The notes: a model not told the origin generated them from the letters alone. Positions 32,750-41,878 are shown, counted from the stretch's first letter. The stretch: 44,072 nt of DNA from an uncultured Bacteroidia bacterium (GCA_902792815.1 CADBAY010000017.1:1-44072); one strand, 5' to 3'. Made by a program: numbers and translations.

Positions 32750-33620
32750 CCCGCCTGGATCGGTGTTCAAAGTGGGCGGAATCGCCCTTGCTTTCCTTAT
32801 TATCGGTTATCAGTCAGCTCTTTTTATGCATAGGGCTGTGACGCTTCGGGTGGCATCGCGCAGGGACGCCCCCGACACGGTGTATGTAGTTGACCCTGCC
32901 CTGGCTGCCCGTCTGGTCGCGGGGCAGGATCTTGAAGTGCTCCGGGAGGGCCCTGTAACTGTGCGCCGCAACGCTTCGCACGCCCCGGCCGTGCAGCAGG
33001 CAAGGCGCAGCGGCAGGCGTGTCGAGAACTTCCGCTTTAATCCGAATACCGTAAGCGGCGAAGACCTTGAGCGTCTGGGCTTTACCGAAAAGCAGGCACA
33101 GGCTATCTTGAATTACAGGGCCAAGGGAGGGCGGTTCCGCAGGAAGTCCGACTTTGCCAAGTCGTTCGTGGTGTCGGACTCGGTGTACAAGCGGCTGGAG
33201 CCGTACATACACATTCCCCGGGTGGATATTAACCGCGCCGACTCTGCCGCTTTTGACGATCTGCCCGGGATAGGGCCCTACTTTGCAGCCAAAATGGTAG
33301 AATACCGTAGCCGCCTGGGAGGGTATTCTTACAAGGAGCAGTTGATGGATATCCACAATTTCGACTCGCTGCGCTTCAAGGGCCTCTCTGACCTTATCGT
33401 GTGTTCGCCTCCTGCCAGGCCGTTCCGGCTATGGAGCCTTCCGGAAGACAGCCTGAGGCTGCATCCGTACATCAGGAGCCGCCAGGCGGCGCATTCGATA
33501 GTGCTGTACCGTAACAGTACGCCGCGCGGGGAATGGTCGGTGCAGGCCATTGCCGGTGCTTACATCCTGCCTCCTGAAGACGCTGCCCGCCTTGCGCGCT
33601 GTATTATTGCTGACCCATAG
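32724..33620 (+). CDS. Membrane-anchored helix-hairpin-helix (ComEA-like) protein (298 aa)
   Basis: The start MEKKRSEGNPPG at 32724 precedes one membrane helix (about 18-36, GGIALAFLIIGYQSALFM). Residues 100-140 and 170-235 hold two helix-hairpin-helix units of the ComEA type: FNPNTVSGEDLERLGFTEKQAQAILNYRAKGGRF and VDINRADSAAFDDLPGIGPYFAAKMVEYRSRLGGY. The last 60 residues are not recognised. ComEA proteins bind double-stranded DNA outside the membrane for uptake; in Bacteroidales such proteins are common with no proven competence role. Overlaps the rsmI end by 26 bases. N-terminal anchor is consistent with periplasmic DNA binding. Confidence 0.82.
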   Translation: MEKKRSEGNPPGSVFKVGGIALAFLIIGYQSALFMHRAVTLRVASRRDAPDTVYVVDPALAARLVAGQDLEVLREGPVTVRRNASHAPAVQQARRSGRRVENFRFNPNTVSGEDLERLGFTEKQAQAILNYRAKGGRFRRKSDFAKSFVVSDSVYKRLEPYIHIPRVDINRADSAAFDDLPGIGPYFAAKMVEYRSRLGGYSYKEQLMDIHNFDSLRFKGLSDLIVCSPPARPFRLWSLPEDSLRLHPYIRSRQAAHSIVLYRNSTPRGEWSVQAIAGAYILPPEDAARLARCIIADP

Positions 33621-33639
33621 GAGTTTATGAAAAAATATG

Positions 33640-33647
33640 TATCTTTG
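33640..33647 (+). promoter_or_regulatory. -7 box TATCTTTG directly ahead of the DUF389 gene
   Basis: Ends 5 bases before the ATG at 33653, so transcription would begin at or next to the start codon. No -33 match at the right distance. Confidence 0.45.
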
Positions 33648-33652
33648 GCAGT

Positions 33653-34804
33653 ATGAATGGTCATATCAAGCGCTTTTTAAAGTCTCTGGTCAGCCTGTCC
33701 GATTATGTCGATCTGGACGGGGCCAACGCATCGATACGCAAGAATATCTATTTCCGAGGCCCTACTGTTTTCATTCTTGCCTGCGCTATTATCATAGCGT
33801 CCGTGGGCCTGAATGTCAATTCCATTCCGGTCATTATCGGCGCCATGTTGATCTCGCCGGTCATGGGTCCCATCCTGGGCTTCGGTTTCAGCCTGGGCGT
33901 GCAGGATTTCCATCTTCTGAGAGATTCGCTGCGGAATTTTGCCGTGATGGTGGTTATCAGCATTATGGCGTCGGCTCTGTACTATCTGCTCAGCCCGCTC
34001 AATATGGAGCATCCCACGGAGCTGCTTGCCAGGACTAACCCTACCATCTATGACGTGCTTATAGCCCTGTTCGGCGGCTTTGCCGGAATACTCGAAATAT
34101 CGCGGAGCGAGAAAGGCACGGTGCTGTCGGGAGTGGCCATCGCCACCGCCCTCATGCCGCCGCTCTGTACGGTGGGTTACGGCCTTTCGATACTTAACTG
34201 GAGCTACGTGCTCGGAGCTCTCTATCTGTTCCTGATCAACAGTATATTCATCGCGCTTGCCACCTTCGTGATGGTTAAGTACCTCAAGTTCCCGGTGCTT
34301 AAGGATTCGCAGGATACGCACAAACGTCTGTCCGGCTGGGCGGTGGCTGTGATTCTGCTTATTATCATTGTGCCCAGCGTGTTCTCGGCGGTACGTATGG
34401 TCAAGGAGAGCAACCTCAGGCGCTATGCCTCCGAACTGGTGTCGTCCAACAAGACCCTGGGGCGCGGTTTCATATACGACTACAATGTGGATATGAGTTC
34501 TTCGCCTGCCAGCATAGAGTTGTTCATGGCGGGAGAGAAGCTGAACGATTCCGACAAAGAGAGGCTCTATTCCGACGCCGAACGTTACGGAATCACCCGC
34601 AGCCAGATTGTTTTCCGTGAAGATGCTGTGACGGTGCGTGAAGATGATTCACAGAAGGAACTGATACAGAGCATCCTCGATCATTCCGACCGGCGCCAGG
34701 AGAAGATGAGCGCTACCATCAAGGCGCTTCAAGACTCTATTGCCGTGCTTAACCGCGAGCTGGACAAATTGCGCAAGGCCGCTACAGAAGAGCCCCAAGA
34801 GTAA
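33653..34804 (+). CDS. DUF389 family membrane protein (383 aa)
   Basis: Polytopic membrane protein with the DUF389 pattern: NIYFRGPTVFILACAIIIASVGLNVNSIPVIIGAMLISPVMGPILGFGFSLG region, LSGVAIATALMPPLCTVGYG and NSIFIALATFVM. About six or seven membrane segments lie in residues 38-250. The remainder is soluble and ends in a coiled coil (RRQEKMSATIKALQDSIAVLNRELDKLRKA region). Related TIGR00341 proteins have no proven function; a transport role is assumed from topology. It overlaps the convergent PagL-like gene by 23 bases. Start fits the family, although the -7 box is only 5 bases upstream. Confidence 0.88.
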   Translation: MNGHIKRFLKSLVSLSDYVDLDGANASIRKNIYFRGPTVFILACAIIIASVGLNVNSIPVIIGAMLISPVMGPILGFGFSLGVQDFHLLRDSLRNFAVMVVISIMASALYYLLSPLNMEHPTELLARTNPTIYDVLIALFGGFAGILEISRSEKGTVLSGVAIATALMPPLCTVGYGLSILNWSYVLGALYLFLINSIFIALATFVMVKYLKFPVLKDSQDTHKRLSGWAVAVILLIIIVPSVFSAVRMVKESNLRRYASELVSSNKTLGRGFIYDYNVDMSSSPASIELFMAGEKLNDSDKERLYSDAERYGITRSQIVFREDAVTVREDDSQKELIQSILDHSDRRQEKMSATIKALQDSIAVLNRELDKLRKAATEEPQE

Positions 34805-35954
34805 ATTCCAAGTAATCGGCCCGGTTGAATTTGTGGGCCCTGAGTGCAATACCCGCGAAGCAAGACGGCAGGAAGGGCGGGTAGTACCTGAGGTGTACCT
34901 TCTGGTAGAAAGGACCCCTGTTCTCGTGTATGCCCACTTGGCGGTACAGATATACCCCGAAGCCGCCACCGAGGGCCCAGGAACCGAAATACACATCCTG
35001 AACGAAACCTACCCCCGGCGACAGGGGAGAGTACCCGGCCTCTTTGGCTTTCGCCCCGTACATAGCTGCGTCGCTGCGGCGCAGGGCATCCATATTGCCC
35101 AGGTAATGCAGCTCTAACTGCAGTCCGCTTGAAGTGCGCCGGCAATAACGCCATATGACTTCCGCTCCCACGCTGCCTTTGAACCAGGGCGTGTAATAGT
35201 CGGGCCGCTCCTGAGGCGTAAGAAGCTGGTCGGCTTCCCATTCTGCCATGCACTTGTGTATGCCCCCGGAGGCAAACAGGCCGAAGCGGAGTTTGCGGTT
35301 CAGAGGGGAGTTCTCTTTTATCTGCAGCCCCGGTTTGAGGGTTTTGTTGCCGAAGGAGTAAGTGCTTGTGAATGAGTAGCAAACAGCATTCACCCCACGG
35401 TTGGGGATGATGAGCCTGCAGGCCGAATTGTGCTTGAAGGCCACTTCGGCTCCAAGCGACCAGCGCGGGGTTATATCGCCCACTACATATATCCCGGCTT
35501 TGATATGAAAGGTGAACGGGCCGCCGTACAGCACGTTGAGCGGATTGTCTGTCTTGTGGTAGGGCTTTGTCATTAGCGCCCCTCCGAATTGCAGGTCGTA
35601 ACCAGTGCGTACGGGGCCTAAGGTAATGACATCGCGCACGAATGTGCCGTACAGCGCGAACGAATCGCCGATACTGCTGCCCTCCACGCAGTCAAGAGCG
35701 CCGAGGTTGGTGTACGAAAAGCCCAGGCCTATGCGGGGGTTGTTGTACATGCCGGCCGCAGCGGTGCCGGAGGCCTTCCAAAGTATGCCTGCGTCGAAAG
35801 AGTTGCAGCCGCGCGAGCCGTCCACCAGGCTGGTGACGTACTTGGTATTGGTGAGTACATTGCGCCCGGCGCTGAAAAACACCTCCTGCGCTCCAGCAGA
35901 CAGGGGCGCGAGCATCATAACCAGGGCGGCTGACAGAAGTAACGTTCTTTTCAT
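34782..35954 (-). CDS. Acyloxyacyl hydrolase / PagL-like outer-membrane protein (390 aa)
   Basis: The start MKRTLLLSAALVMMLAPLSAGAQ is a type I signal peptide; an upstream in-frame codon at 35987 would spoil it. The mature chain has about a dozen amphipathic strands with the barrel ending near ALL. The C-terminal segment FAGIALRAHKFNRADYLEFTLG resembles the His-x-x and Glu region of PagL-like lipid A 3-O-deacylases as found in Bacteroidales acyloxyacyl hydrolases (about 390 aa). The catalytic residues are tentatively His and Glu in that segment. It could instead be an unrelated outer-membrane barrel. Convergent with the DUF389 gene and divergent from the stress operon. Confidence 0.65.
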   Translation of the reverse strand: MKRTLLLSAALVMMLAPLSAGAQEVFFSAGRNVLTNTKYVTSLVDGSRGCNSFDAGILWKASGTAAAGMYNNPRIGLGFSYTNLGALDCVEGSSIGDSFALYGTFVRDVITLGPVRTGYDLQFGGALMTKPYHKTDNPLNVLYGGPFTFHIKAGIYVVGDITPRWSLGAEVAFKHNSACRLIIPNRGVNAVCYSFTSTYSFGNKTLKPGLQIKENSPLNRKLRFGLFASGGIHKCMAEWEADQLLTPQERPDYYTPWFKGSVGAEVIWRYCRRTSSGLQLELHYLGNMDALRRSDAAMYGAKAKEAGYSPLSPGVGFVQDVYFGSWALGGGFGVYLYRQVGIHENRGPFYQKVHLRYYPPFLPSCFAGIALRAHKFNRADYLEFTLGALL

Positions 35955-36033
35955 CGGCGCGTAAAAATAGCAATAAAAGCGAAACAAATAGCCGATTTGG
36001 AGGGCCCTTTTTGTGCTAAAGCCGGAAAAAAAT

Positions 36034-36041
36034 TATATTTG
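36034..36041 (+). promoter_or_regulatory. -7 box TATATTTG directly ahead of the alarmone operon
   Basis: Ends 4 bases before the ATG at 36046, the shortest gap of the set, which points to a leaderless message or to an alternative start. No other TAnnTTTG was noticed in the short gap. Confidence 0.5.
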
Positions 36042-36045
36042 CATT

Positions 36046-37149
36046 ATGGTTCAGACAAATACATCGATATCCGACCCCCATTCAGAAAATCTGTTAAACC
36101 AGTATCATTCGCTTCTTCCGGTGTTTATGAAGACGAGCAGCGTGGCTACGTCTTTGCTGAAGTCTAATTTTGACTCTTCCGGACTGATAGTCGCGGCCTT
36201 GGAGCATAGAGTCAAGACGGAAGAATCGCTCCGTGGAAAGCTTGCCCTTAAGGGGAATAAGTATAACAGTATCTACGACATAACCGACATCGTGGGCTTG
36301 CGCGTGATTACTTTCTATATCGACGATGTAGATAAAGTAGCGTCTTTGCTCGAGCGGTATTTCGACATCGACTGGGAGAATTCGGTAGATAAGCGCAAGC
36401 TGCACGAGATAGACAGCTTCGGCTATCTTTCGCTGCATTGTATCTGCCGTATCCCCGAACACCTGTATTGCGACCCTTCCTTCCCGGAGATAAACAAGAT
36501 TCGTTTCGAGGTGCAGATGCGCACCGTCCTCCAGCACGCCTGGGCGAATATGAACCACGATACAGGTTATAAGAGCGGGGTGGAGATTCCCAAAGTTTAC
36601 CTCCGTAACCTTAGCCGCCTTGCCGGTATGCTTGAGCTGGTGGACGACGAGTTCAGCCGCATCCGCCGCGAGCTGGCCGACTACCGCCGCCGGGTTCAGA
36701 ACCTGGTTGCTTCCGGCAATCTCGACGAGGTGCAGCTGGACGGCGATTCGTTCCGCAGCTACTTGGCTATCAAGCCTTTCGATGCTCTTATGCGTCGCAT
36801 AGCATCGCTTAACCAGGCCGAGATCCACGAGGTTGACCTGTCGTGTTTCCTGCCGCTTTTCCTGGGCATGGGCTTCAAGACCTTGGGGCAGCTTGACACT
36901 ATGGTGCGCGACTATTCCGAGGCGGCGTACCAGATTGCCTGCTTCCAGTTGGGCTTGACCGATATAGACATCGTATCTTCTTCGCTCGCTCCCCAGAACC
37001 TTTGCACCGCTTATATCGTCAAGGTGGGCGGCGGCTGGGCAGGCCTGAAATATATGCTTGACATTATCAACGGTCCCATAGAGGGCAACGAGGAGATGGC
37101 GCGCTTCCTGGAGGCGCAGACCAAGGATCTTCCATTTATGAATCAGTAA
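36046..37149 (+). CDS. RelA/SpoT synthetase-domain protein, alarmone synthetase-like (367 aa)
   Basis: Contains a (p)ppGpp synthetase domain at about residues 50-185: LRGKLALKGNKYNSIYDITDIVGLRVITFYIDDV, then FEVQMRTVLQHAWANMNHDTGYKS with the conserved E-x-Q-x-R-T, H and Y-K. There is no HD hydrolase domain, TGS or ACT. The C-terminal 170 residues are helical, of unknown type, unlike bifunctional Rel. So it looks like an elongated small alarmone synthetase. The next gene, 3 bases on, encodes a free-standing HD hydrolase, so synthesis and degradation appear to be split over two neighbours. First gene of a five-gene operon. Confidence 0.85.
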   Translation: MVQTNTSISDPHSENLLNQYHSLLPVFMKTSSVATSLLKSNFDSSGLIVAALEHRVKTEESLRGKLALKGNKYNSIYDITDIVGLRVITFYIDDVDKVASLLERYFDIDWENSVDKRKLHEIDSFGYLSLHCICRIPEHLYCDPSFPEINKIRFEVQMRTVLQHAWANMNHDTGYKSGVEIPKVYLRNLSRLAGMLELVDDEFSRIRRELADYRRRVQNLVASGNLDEVQLDGDSFRSYLAIKPFDALMRRIASLNQAEIHEVDLSCFLPLFLGMGFKTLGQLDTMVRDYSEAAYQIACFQLGLTDIDIVSSSLAPQNLCTAYIVKVGGGWAGLKYMLDIINGPIEGNEEMARFLEAQTKDLPFMNQ

Positions 37150-37152
37150 CTT

Positions 37153-37728
37153 ATGGCAAACCATCCCATAGACACGCAGCTGCTCGACCGCGCCATAGTT
37201 TTTGCGGTCCGCGCCCACGCGGGTACGGAGCGCCGGGGCAAGGGCTTCCCCTATATCGTCCATCCAATGGAGGCTGTGGCAATAGTAGCCACTATGACTT
37301 CCGACCAGGAGCTTCTGGCCGCTGCCGCACTGCACGATACGGTTGAAGATACCGATGTAACAATCGATCAAATCCGGCAGGAGTTCGGAGAGAGGGTAGC
37401 TTCGATCGTTGAGGACGAGAGTGACCGGTTCATACCGGGAGTGCCCGAAGAGCAGAGCTGGCATTCACGTAAGCAGGCTGCCATCGACCGCCTCAGCCAC
37501 GCTTCAAGAGAGGCCAAAATGGTGGCTCTCGGTGACAAGCTTTCCAATATGAGGGCCATTGCCCGCGACTATTCGCTGCAGGGAGATGAGTTCTGGAGTT
37601 TGTTCCACGTGACCGAACGCAGCGAGCACGAATGGCACTACAGAGGCCTTGCCGATGCTCTTCGCGAGCTGGAAGGGACCTTTGCATTCAGCGAATTCGA
37701 ACAGCTTATCAATCAAGTTTTTGCATAA
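37153..37728 (+). CDS. HD-domain alarmone hydrolase, SpoT/MESH1-like (191 aa)
   Basis: Free-standing hydrolase domain: KGFPYIVHPMEAVAIV gives His37, ALHDTVEDT gives His61-Asp62 and Glu65-Asp66, and a later Asp in ALGDKLSNM completes the manganese site of (p)ppGpp 3'-pyrophosphohydrolases. Length equals the catalytic domain alone. It follows the synthetase-domain gene by 3 bases, so it likely removes or balances the alarmone made by its partner; an antitoxin-like function is possible. Its stop and the next ATG overlap (TAATG). Confidence 0.9.
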   Translation: MANHPIDTQLLDRAIVFAVRAHAGTERRGKGFPYIVHPMEAVAIVATMTSDQELLAAAALHDTVEDTDVTIDQIRQEFGERVASIVEDESDRFIPGVPEEQSWHSRKQAAIDRLSHASREAKMVALGDKLSNMRAIARDYSLQGDEFWSLFHVTERSEHEWHYRGLADALRELEGTFAFSEFEQLINQVFA

Positions 37729-38558
37729 TGGAACCCGTCCCTGTTTCACTATCCGATTACGTCCTCTCCGGCGGTGGTGCCAACGGTGAGAGCTACGATC
37801 ACCGCACCGACCCCGAGGTGATGCTCAAGCTTTATTTCCCCGGCAAGATCCAGCAGCCTCTCGACGAAATGATGCTTGCCCGCAAGGTTTACGACCTGGG
37901 AATACCTACGCCTGAACCCGGCGATTACGTGGTGACGGAAGACGGACGCTTCGGAATCCGCTTCAGGCGTATTCTGGGCAAGAAGTCTTATTCACGGGCG
38001 ACGGGTGACGATCCCGCCAATGTGGAGAAGTACGCTACGGAGTTTGCGCATATGTGCCTCAAACTGCATTCCGTGCACGTTGATACGAATGTGTTCGAAA
38101 ATGTAAAGGACCGTTACTACAGGCTCCTTGAGGCCAATCCTTTCTTTACCGCTGCGGAAAAAGACAAGTTAGGCCGCTTCATCGCCGATACTCCCGATGA
38201 AGATACAGCCATACACGGTGACTTGCAATACAGCAATGCCATCTTTGCCGGCGACAAGCGTTATTTTATAGACCTCGGCGATTTTTGCTACGGCAACCAT
38301 CTTTTCGATGTGGGTATGGTTTACCTGTGTTGCAACCTTACTCCGGCGCCTTTCATCGAGGAGTCGTTCCATATGCCCAAAAGCCTTGCCATGGAGTTCT
38401 GGCGCTATTTCGCTCCGGTGTATTTCGGCAGCGGCATTCCGCTCAGTGACATCAATGAGCAGATACGCCCTTTTGCAGGTCTTAAAACATTGATAATCGA
38501 AAGGGACACAGGGGAGCCTATGCCTGTCTTCCGTGAAGCGCTCAGTTCTATTCTATGA
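37728..38558 (+). CDS. TIGR02172-like aminoglycoside-phosphotransferase-fold kinase (276 aa)
   Basis: Kinase-like fold of the APH/choline kinase class. HGDLQYSNAIF is the catalytic loop and IDLGDFCYGNHLFDVG the metal-binding motif in place of DFG. The N-terminus VMLKLYF has the ATP-binding Lys. The family is found in anaerobes such as Fibrobacter and Bacteroidales; the substrate is unknown. Start MEPVPVSLSDYV overlaps the HD gene by one base, and its stop overlaps the next ATG (ATGA), so it is firmly within the stress operon. It might phosphorylate a metabolite or protein. Confidence 0.8.
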   Translation: MEPVPVSLSDYVLSGGGANGESYDHRTDPEVMLKLYFPGKIQQPLDEMMLARKVYDLGIPTPEPGDYVVTEDGRFGIRFRRILGKKSYSRATGDDPANVEKYATEFAHMCLKLHSVHVDTNVFENVKDRYYRLLEANPFFTAAEKDKLGRFIADTPDEDTAIHGDLQYSNAIFAGDKRYFIDLGDFCYGNHLFDVGMVYLCCNLTPAPFIEESFHMPKSLAMEFWRYFAPVYFGSGIPLSDINEQIRPFAGLKTLIIERDTGEPMPVFREALSSIL

Positions 38559-40720
38559 GTTTAAAGGAATCAATACAGAAACTTATACAGAACCGCTCCA
38601 CCAGGGCGGGTCTGATGCTTGTGCTTGTGGCGGCTCTGACCATCGAGGCAAGTTCGTTGATGCAGTTGTACTTCTCCAGAAGAACTTTGGCTAATTCTGC
38701 TTCCAAGCAGGCGGAAGTCCAGCTTCAGGCCATGCGCAACAGTATTATGGACGTGGTGAACCAGACAGAGATTGTGCTGCAAAACAATACCTGGGTTACG
38801 CGCTGGTGCCTTGACCATCGCGACAGCCTCTACCGGGTCAGCGCCCGCATTGTGCAGGATAATCCAGGGATCATCGGCTCCGCCGTGGCTTTGGTGCCGG
38901 GCGTGGACTGTGATTCGCCATTCTGCCCTTACGTGTGTGAAACGGAAGATAGCCTGTCGTATTTGTCTCTTGCCACGGAGGAGTATAATTACCCTTCTAA
39001 AGAGTGGTATCTCAAGCCCTTGCAGTTGAATTCCGGCTATTGGTCCGAGCCCTATATCGATGTGGGCGGAGGGGAGGTCATGATGACGACATTCTCTCTT
39101 CCGATCCAGAACACAGCGGGCATTACTGCCGCAGTGCTCACCGCCGATATCTCGATTGAGTGGCTTGGCAAACTGGTTGAGGAGAACAAGGCTTATCCGA
39201 ATGCCAGCGGTATGATACTCAGCCGTACGGGACGTTTCTTGTTTAATGCTTCGCCGGAGCTTATAATGAAGCAGACGGTGCACGAACTGGCCGGCCGTAT
39301 GCGTGACAGCGTGCATTTCCGCAAGCTCAACAAGGCGATGCTCGGCGGCGAATCGGGCAAGATGTCGGTCAATTTCAAAGGGCAAAGAAGCTATGTCTAT
39401 TACGCTCCTGTCGAGCGTACCGGCTGGTCGATGTGCTTCATTGTTCCGTACAGCGACATTTTCAGCGATGTAAGGCACACCGACTTTCTGGTCCATCTGC
39501 TCCAGCTGCTCGGATTCGTGATGCTTCTGCTTATTCTGAATTCGCTTATCAAGAGCCAGGTCAAGTTCAAGGAGGCCAACGAGACCAAAGAGCGTCTCGA
39601 AGGCGACCTGCGCATCGCGAGCAGCATCCAGATGTCCATGGTTCCCACCGTGTTCCCTTCCCGTAAGGACCTAGATATGTCGGCCTCGATCGTGCCGGCC
39701 AGGGAGGTAGGCGGCGACTTGTACGACTTCTACATCCGTGACGAAAAACTGTACTTCTGCGTAGGCGACGTTAGCGGAAAGGGCGTTCCTGCCGCGTTGG
39801 TCATGGCCGTTACGCGTAGCGCTTTCCGTACCGTATCGGCTCACGAAGACAGTGCCGAGCGTATCGTGACCACAATGAACAACGGTCTGACGGATACGAA
39901 CGACAGCGATATGTTCGTAACGTTCTTCTGCGGAGTGCTGGACCTTACAAACGGTCATCTTAACTACTGCAACGCCGGCCACAATCCTCCCGTCATTCTC
40001 ACCGACTCCATACAGGCGTTGCCTGTCGAGCCCAATCTTCCGCTCGGCATAGTGACCGGCGTGGATTTCAAGGGTCAGGAGATAGATCTCGCTTACGACG
40101 ATGCCCTGTTCTTATATACCGACGGAGTTACGGAGGCTGAGAACGAAGACCAGGAGCAGTTCGGCGAGGAGAGGATGATAGATGCGCTGCACGGCCGTAA
40201 GGGCTCGATAGAGCATCTGAACAATATCCAAAAAGAAGTGGCGGCATTTGTGGGCAGCGCCCCTCAGAGCGACGACCTCACAATGCTCTTTATCCACTAT
40301 CTGGGCAACAGCCACGAGAATCGCATTACCATCGACAATGACGTCAAGCAGATTTCGCGTCTGGAGGGATTTGTTAACGGAATAGCGTCCCGTCACGGCC
40401 TGTCGGCTACCGATGCGTCCGCCATCAACCTCGCGCTGGAGGAAGCGGTCACCAACGTTGTGCTGTATGCTTATCCCAAAGGGCAGAGAGGGCGCATCGA
40501 CCTGGACTCGACGTTTGTGGACGGGCATCTTGAGTTCGCCCTGTCCGACAGCGGGGTAGAGTTCGATCCTACAAAGGCTCCTGATATCAATGTGGACGCA
40601 TCGGTTGAAGAGCGCCCGATAGGCGGCCTTGGCATCCATCTTGTTAGGACAATCATGGATTCCGTCCGTTATGAGCGGAAAGGCGGAAAGAATATTCTAA
40701 GAATGACAAAAAATATTTAA
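38555..40720 (+). CDS. Cache sensor - SpoIIE phosphatase - HATPase fusion (721 aa)
   Basis: Membrane sensor of a partner-switching pathway. Helix 1 lies at about residues 18-40, followed by an extracytoplasmic Cache-like domain to about 305 (YPSKEWYLKPLQ, WSEPYIDVGGGEVMMT) and helix 2 at about 308-332. A linker then leads to a PP2C/SpoIIE phosphatase (about 345-580: REVGGDLYDF, GDVSGKGVPAAL, CNAGHNPP, FLYTDGVTEA). The C-terminus is an HATPase_c domain of RsbW type (about 590-715: LEEAVTNVVLYAYP N-box, a D-S-G, GGLGIHLV). The usual separate phosphatase and anti-sigma kinase are thus joined. The next gene encodes the STAS antagonist substrate. Confidence 0.92.
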   Translation: MSLKESIQKLIQNRSTRAGLMLVLVAALTIEASSLMQLYFSRRTLANSASKQAEVQLQAMRNSIMDVVNQTEIVLQNNTWVTRWCLDHRDSLYRVSARIVQDNPGIIGSAVALVPGVDCDSPFCPYVCETEDSLSYLSLATEEYNYPSKEWYLKPLQLNSGYWSEPYIDVGGGEVMMTTFSLPIQNTAGITAAVLTADISIEWLGKLVEENKAYPNASGMILSRTGRFLFNASPELIMKQTVHELAGRMRDSVHFRKLNKAMLGGESGKMSVNFKGQRSYVYYAPVERTGWSMCFIVPYSDIFSDVRHTDFLVHLLQLLGFVMLLLILNSLIKSQVKFKEANETKERLEGDLRIASSIQMSMVPTVFPSRKDLDMSASIVPAREVGGDLYDFYIRDEKLYFCVGDVSGKGVPAALVMAVTRSAFRTVSAHEDSAERIVTTMNNGLTDTNDSDMFVTFFCGVLDLTNGHLNYCNAGHNPPVILTDSIQALPVEPNLPLGIVTGVDFKGQEIDLAYDDALFLYTDGVTEAENEDQEQFGEERMIDALHGRKGSIEHLNNIQKEVAAFVGSAPQSDDLTMLFIHYLGNSHENRITIDNDVKQISRLEGFVNGIASRHGLSATDASAINLALEEAVTNVVLYAYPKGQRGRIDLDSTFVDGHLEFALSDSGVEFDPTKAPDINVDASVEERPIGGLGIHLVRTIMDSVRYERKGGKNILRMTKNI

Positions 40721-40724
40721 CAAT

Positions 40725-41027
40725 ATGGAGATCAAAGTTTCAAAAGAAAAAGGCGAAATAACGGTTTTCCTGAAGGGACGTCTGGATACTCCCGCCGCTC
40801 AGGATGCAGCTGCTGAGCTTGAGCCCCTCAAGGCCGAGGCCGACAAGACTATCGTTATGGACTGCAAGGAGTTAAGCTATATTTCCAGCTCCGGTCTCAG
40901 AATATTCCTGTCGTTCCGTAAGGCAGCCGCCGAGAAGGGAGGAAAAATAATAGTCCGGAATATCACCAACGACATCCGGACTGTGTTTATGATGACTGGT
41001 TTCCTGAACCTGTTCGAGATTCAATAA
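40725..41027 (+). CDS. STAS-domain anti-sigma factor antagonist (100 aa)
   Basis: Single STAS domain of RsbV/SpoIIAA type. [10 protein letters not shown] starts the fold and [18 protein letters not shown] carries the phosphorylatable serine cluster (Ser54-Ser56). It is predicted to be phosphorylated by the HATPase part and dephosphorylated by the PP2C part of the preceding protein, 4 bases upstream. The final target is unclear, as SigB-type factors are not typical of Bacteroidota. The 3' end overlaps the convergent folD stop by 7 bases. Confidence 0.92.
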   Translation: MEIKVSKEKGEITVFLKGRLDTPAAQDAAAELEPLKAEADKTIVMDCKELSYISSSGLRIFLSFRKAAAEKGGKIIVRNITNDIRTVFMMTGFLNLFEIQ

Positions 41028-41878
41028 GCCTTCTGGTGCGAGAGGAAGCAAGCGATTGTATTCTTCATCAGCATTGCTATCGTCATCGGGCCCACGCCCC
41101 CGGGGACAGGAGTAATCCATGAACTCACGGGCTCGGCTGATGCGTAATCGACGTCTCCGCAGAGTTTCCCTTCGGCGTTGCGGTTCATTCCCACGTCTAT
41201 CACTACGGCGCCGGGCTTGATCATATCTCCTGTTACAAGTCCTGCCTTGCCGACGGCAACTACCAGCACGTCTGCGCTGCGGCACACCTCTCCCAGGTCT
41301 CCCGTGCGGGAATGGGCGATGGTGACGGTGGCGTTGCGGTCAAGCAGAAGCTTGGCAACGGGCTTGCCGACGATATTGCTGCGGCCCACTACGACAGCAT
41401 TCTTTCCTTTTAGTTCTACGCCTATACTGTCGAGCATACGCATAATGCCGGCAGGAGTGCAGGGCACTATACAATCTTTCCCCAGCCACAGGCCGGCCAC
41501 GTTGAGCGGATGGAAGCCGTCGACGTCTTTCTCGCGGGCAATGGCGTCTATGACCTTCTCCTCGTCGATGTGCCCGGGCAGGGGCAGCTGGACCAGGATT
41601 CCGTCTGTAAGAGGGTCGTCGTTCAGAATTGCAATCTGCTGCAGCAGAGCCTCTTCGCTTATGTCGGAGGGGAGCTCAAAAAGACGCGACTCCATGCCGG
41701 TGTAGGCGGCTGCCTTAACTTTGTTGCGAACATACACCTGACTGGCGGGATTCTCTCCCACAATAATCACAGCAAGGCAAGGCTTGCGCCCGTATTTGGC
41801 TTCAAGGGCCGGCACTTCGGCTTTTACCTCATCCTTAACTACCTGGCTAAGGGCTTTTCCGTCAATTATTTGTCCCAT
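41021..41878 (-). CDS. folD: Methylenetetrahydrofolate dehydrogenase/cyclohydrolase (285 aa)
   Basis: Bifunctional enzyme interconverting 5,10-methylene- and 10-formyl-tetrahydrofolate, supplying formyl groups to PurH among others. Signatures: [18 protein letters not shown] with the catalytic Tyr and Lys, [29 protein letters not shown], and [11 protein letters not shown]. Full length. Its start overlaps the 3' end of purD by 13 bases; purH lies upstream, so purH-purD-folD form a functional operon. Confidence 0.95.
   Translation of the reverse strand: MGQIIDGKALSQVVKDEVKAEVPALEAKYGRKPCLAVIIVGENPASQVYVRNKVKAAAYTGMESRLFELPSDISEEALLQQIAILNDDPLTDGILVQLPLPGHIDEEKVIDAIAREKDVDGFHPLNVAGLWLGKDCIVPCTPAGIMRMLDSIGVELKGKNAVVVGRSNIVGKPVAKLLLDRNATVTIAHSRTGDLGEVCRSADVLVVAVGKAGLVTGDMIKPGAVVIDVGMNRNAEGKLCGDVDYASAEPVSSWITPVPGGVGPMTIAMLMKNTIACFLSHQKAY

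Noticed and set aside
36094-37464. Minus-strand open frame opposite the alarmone genes (456 aa)
   Set aside because: Shadow frame across two well-supported genes; no motif and no start context.
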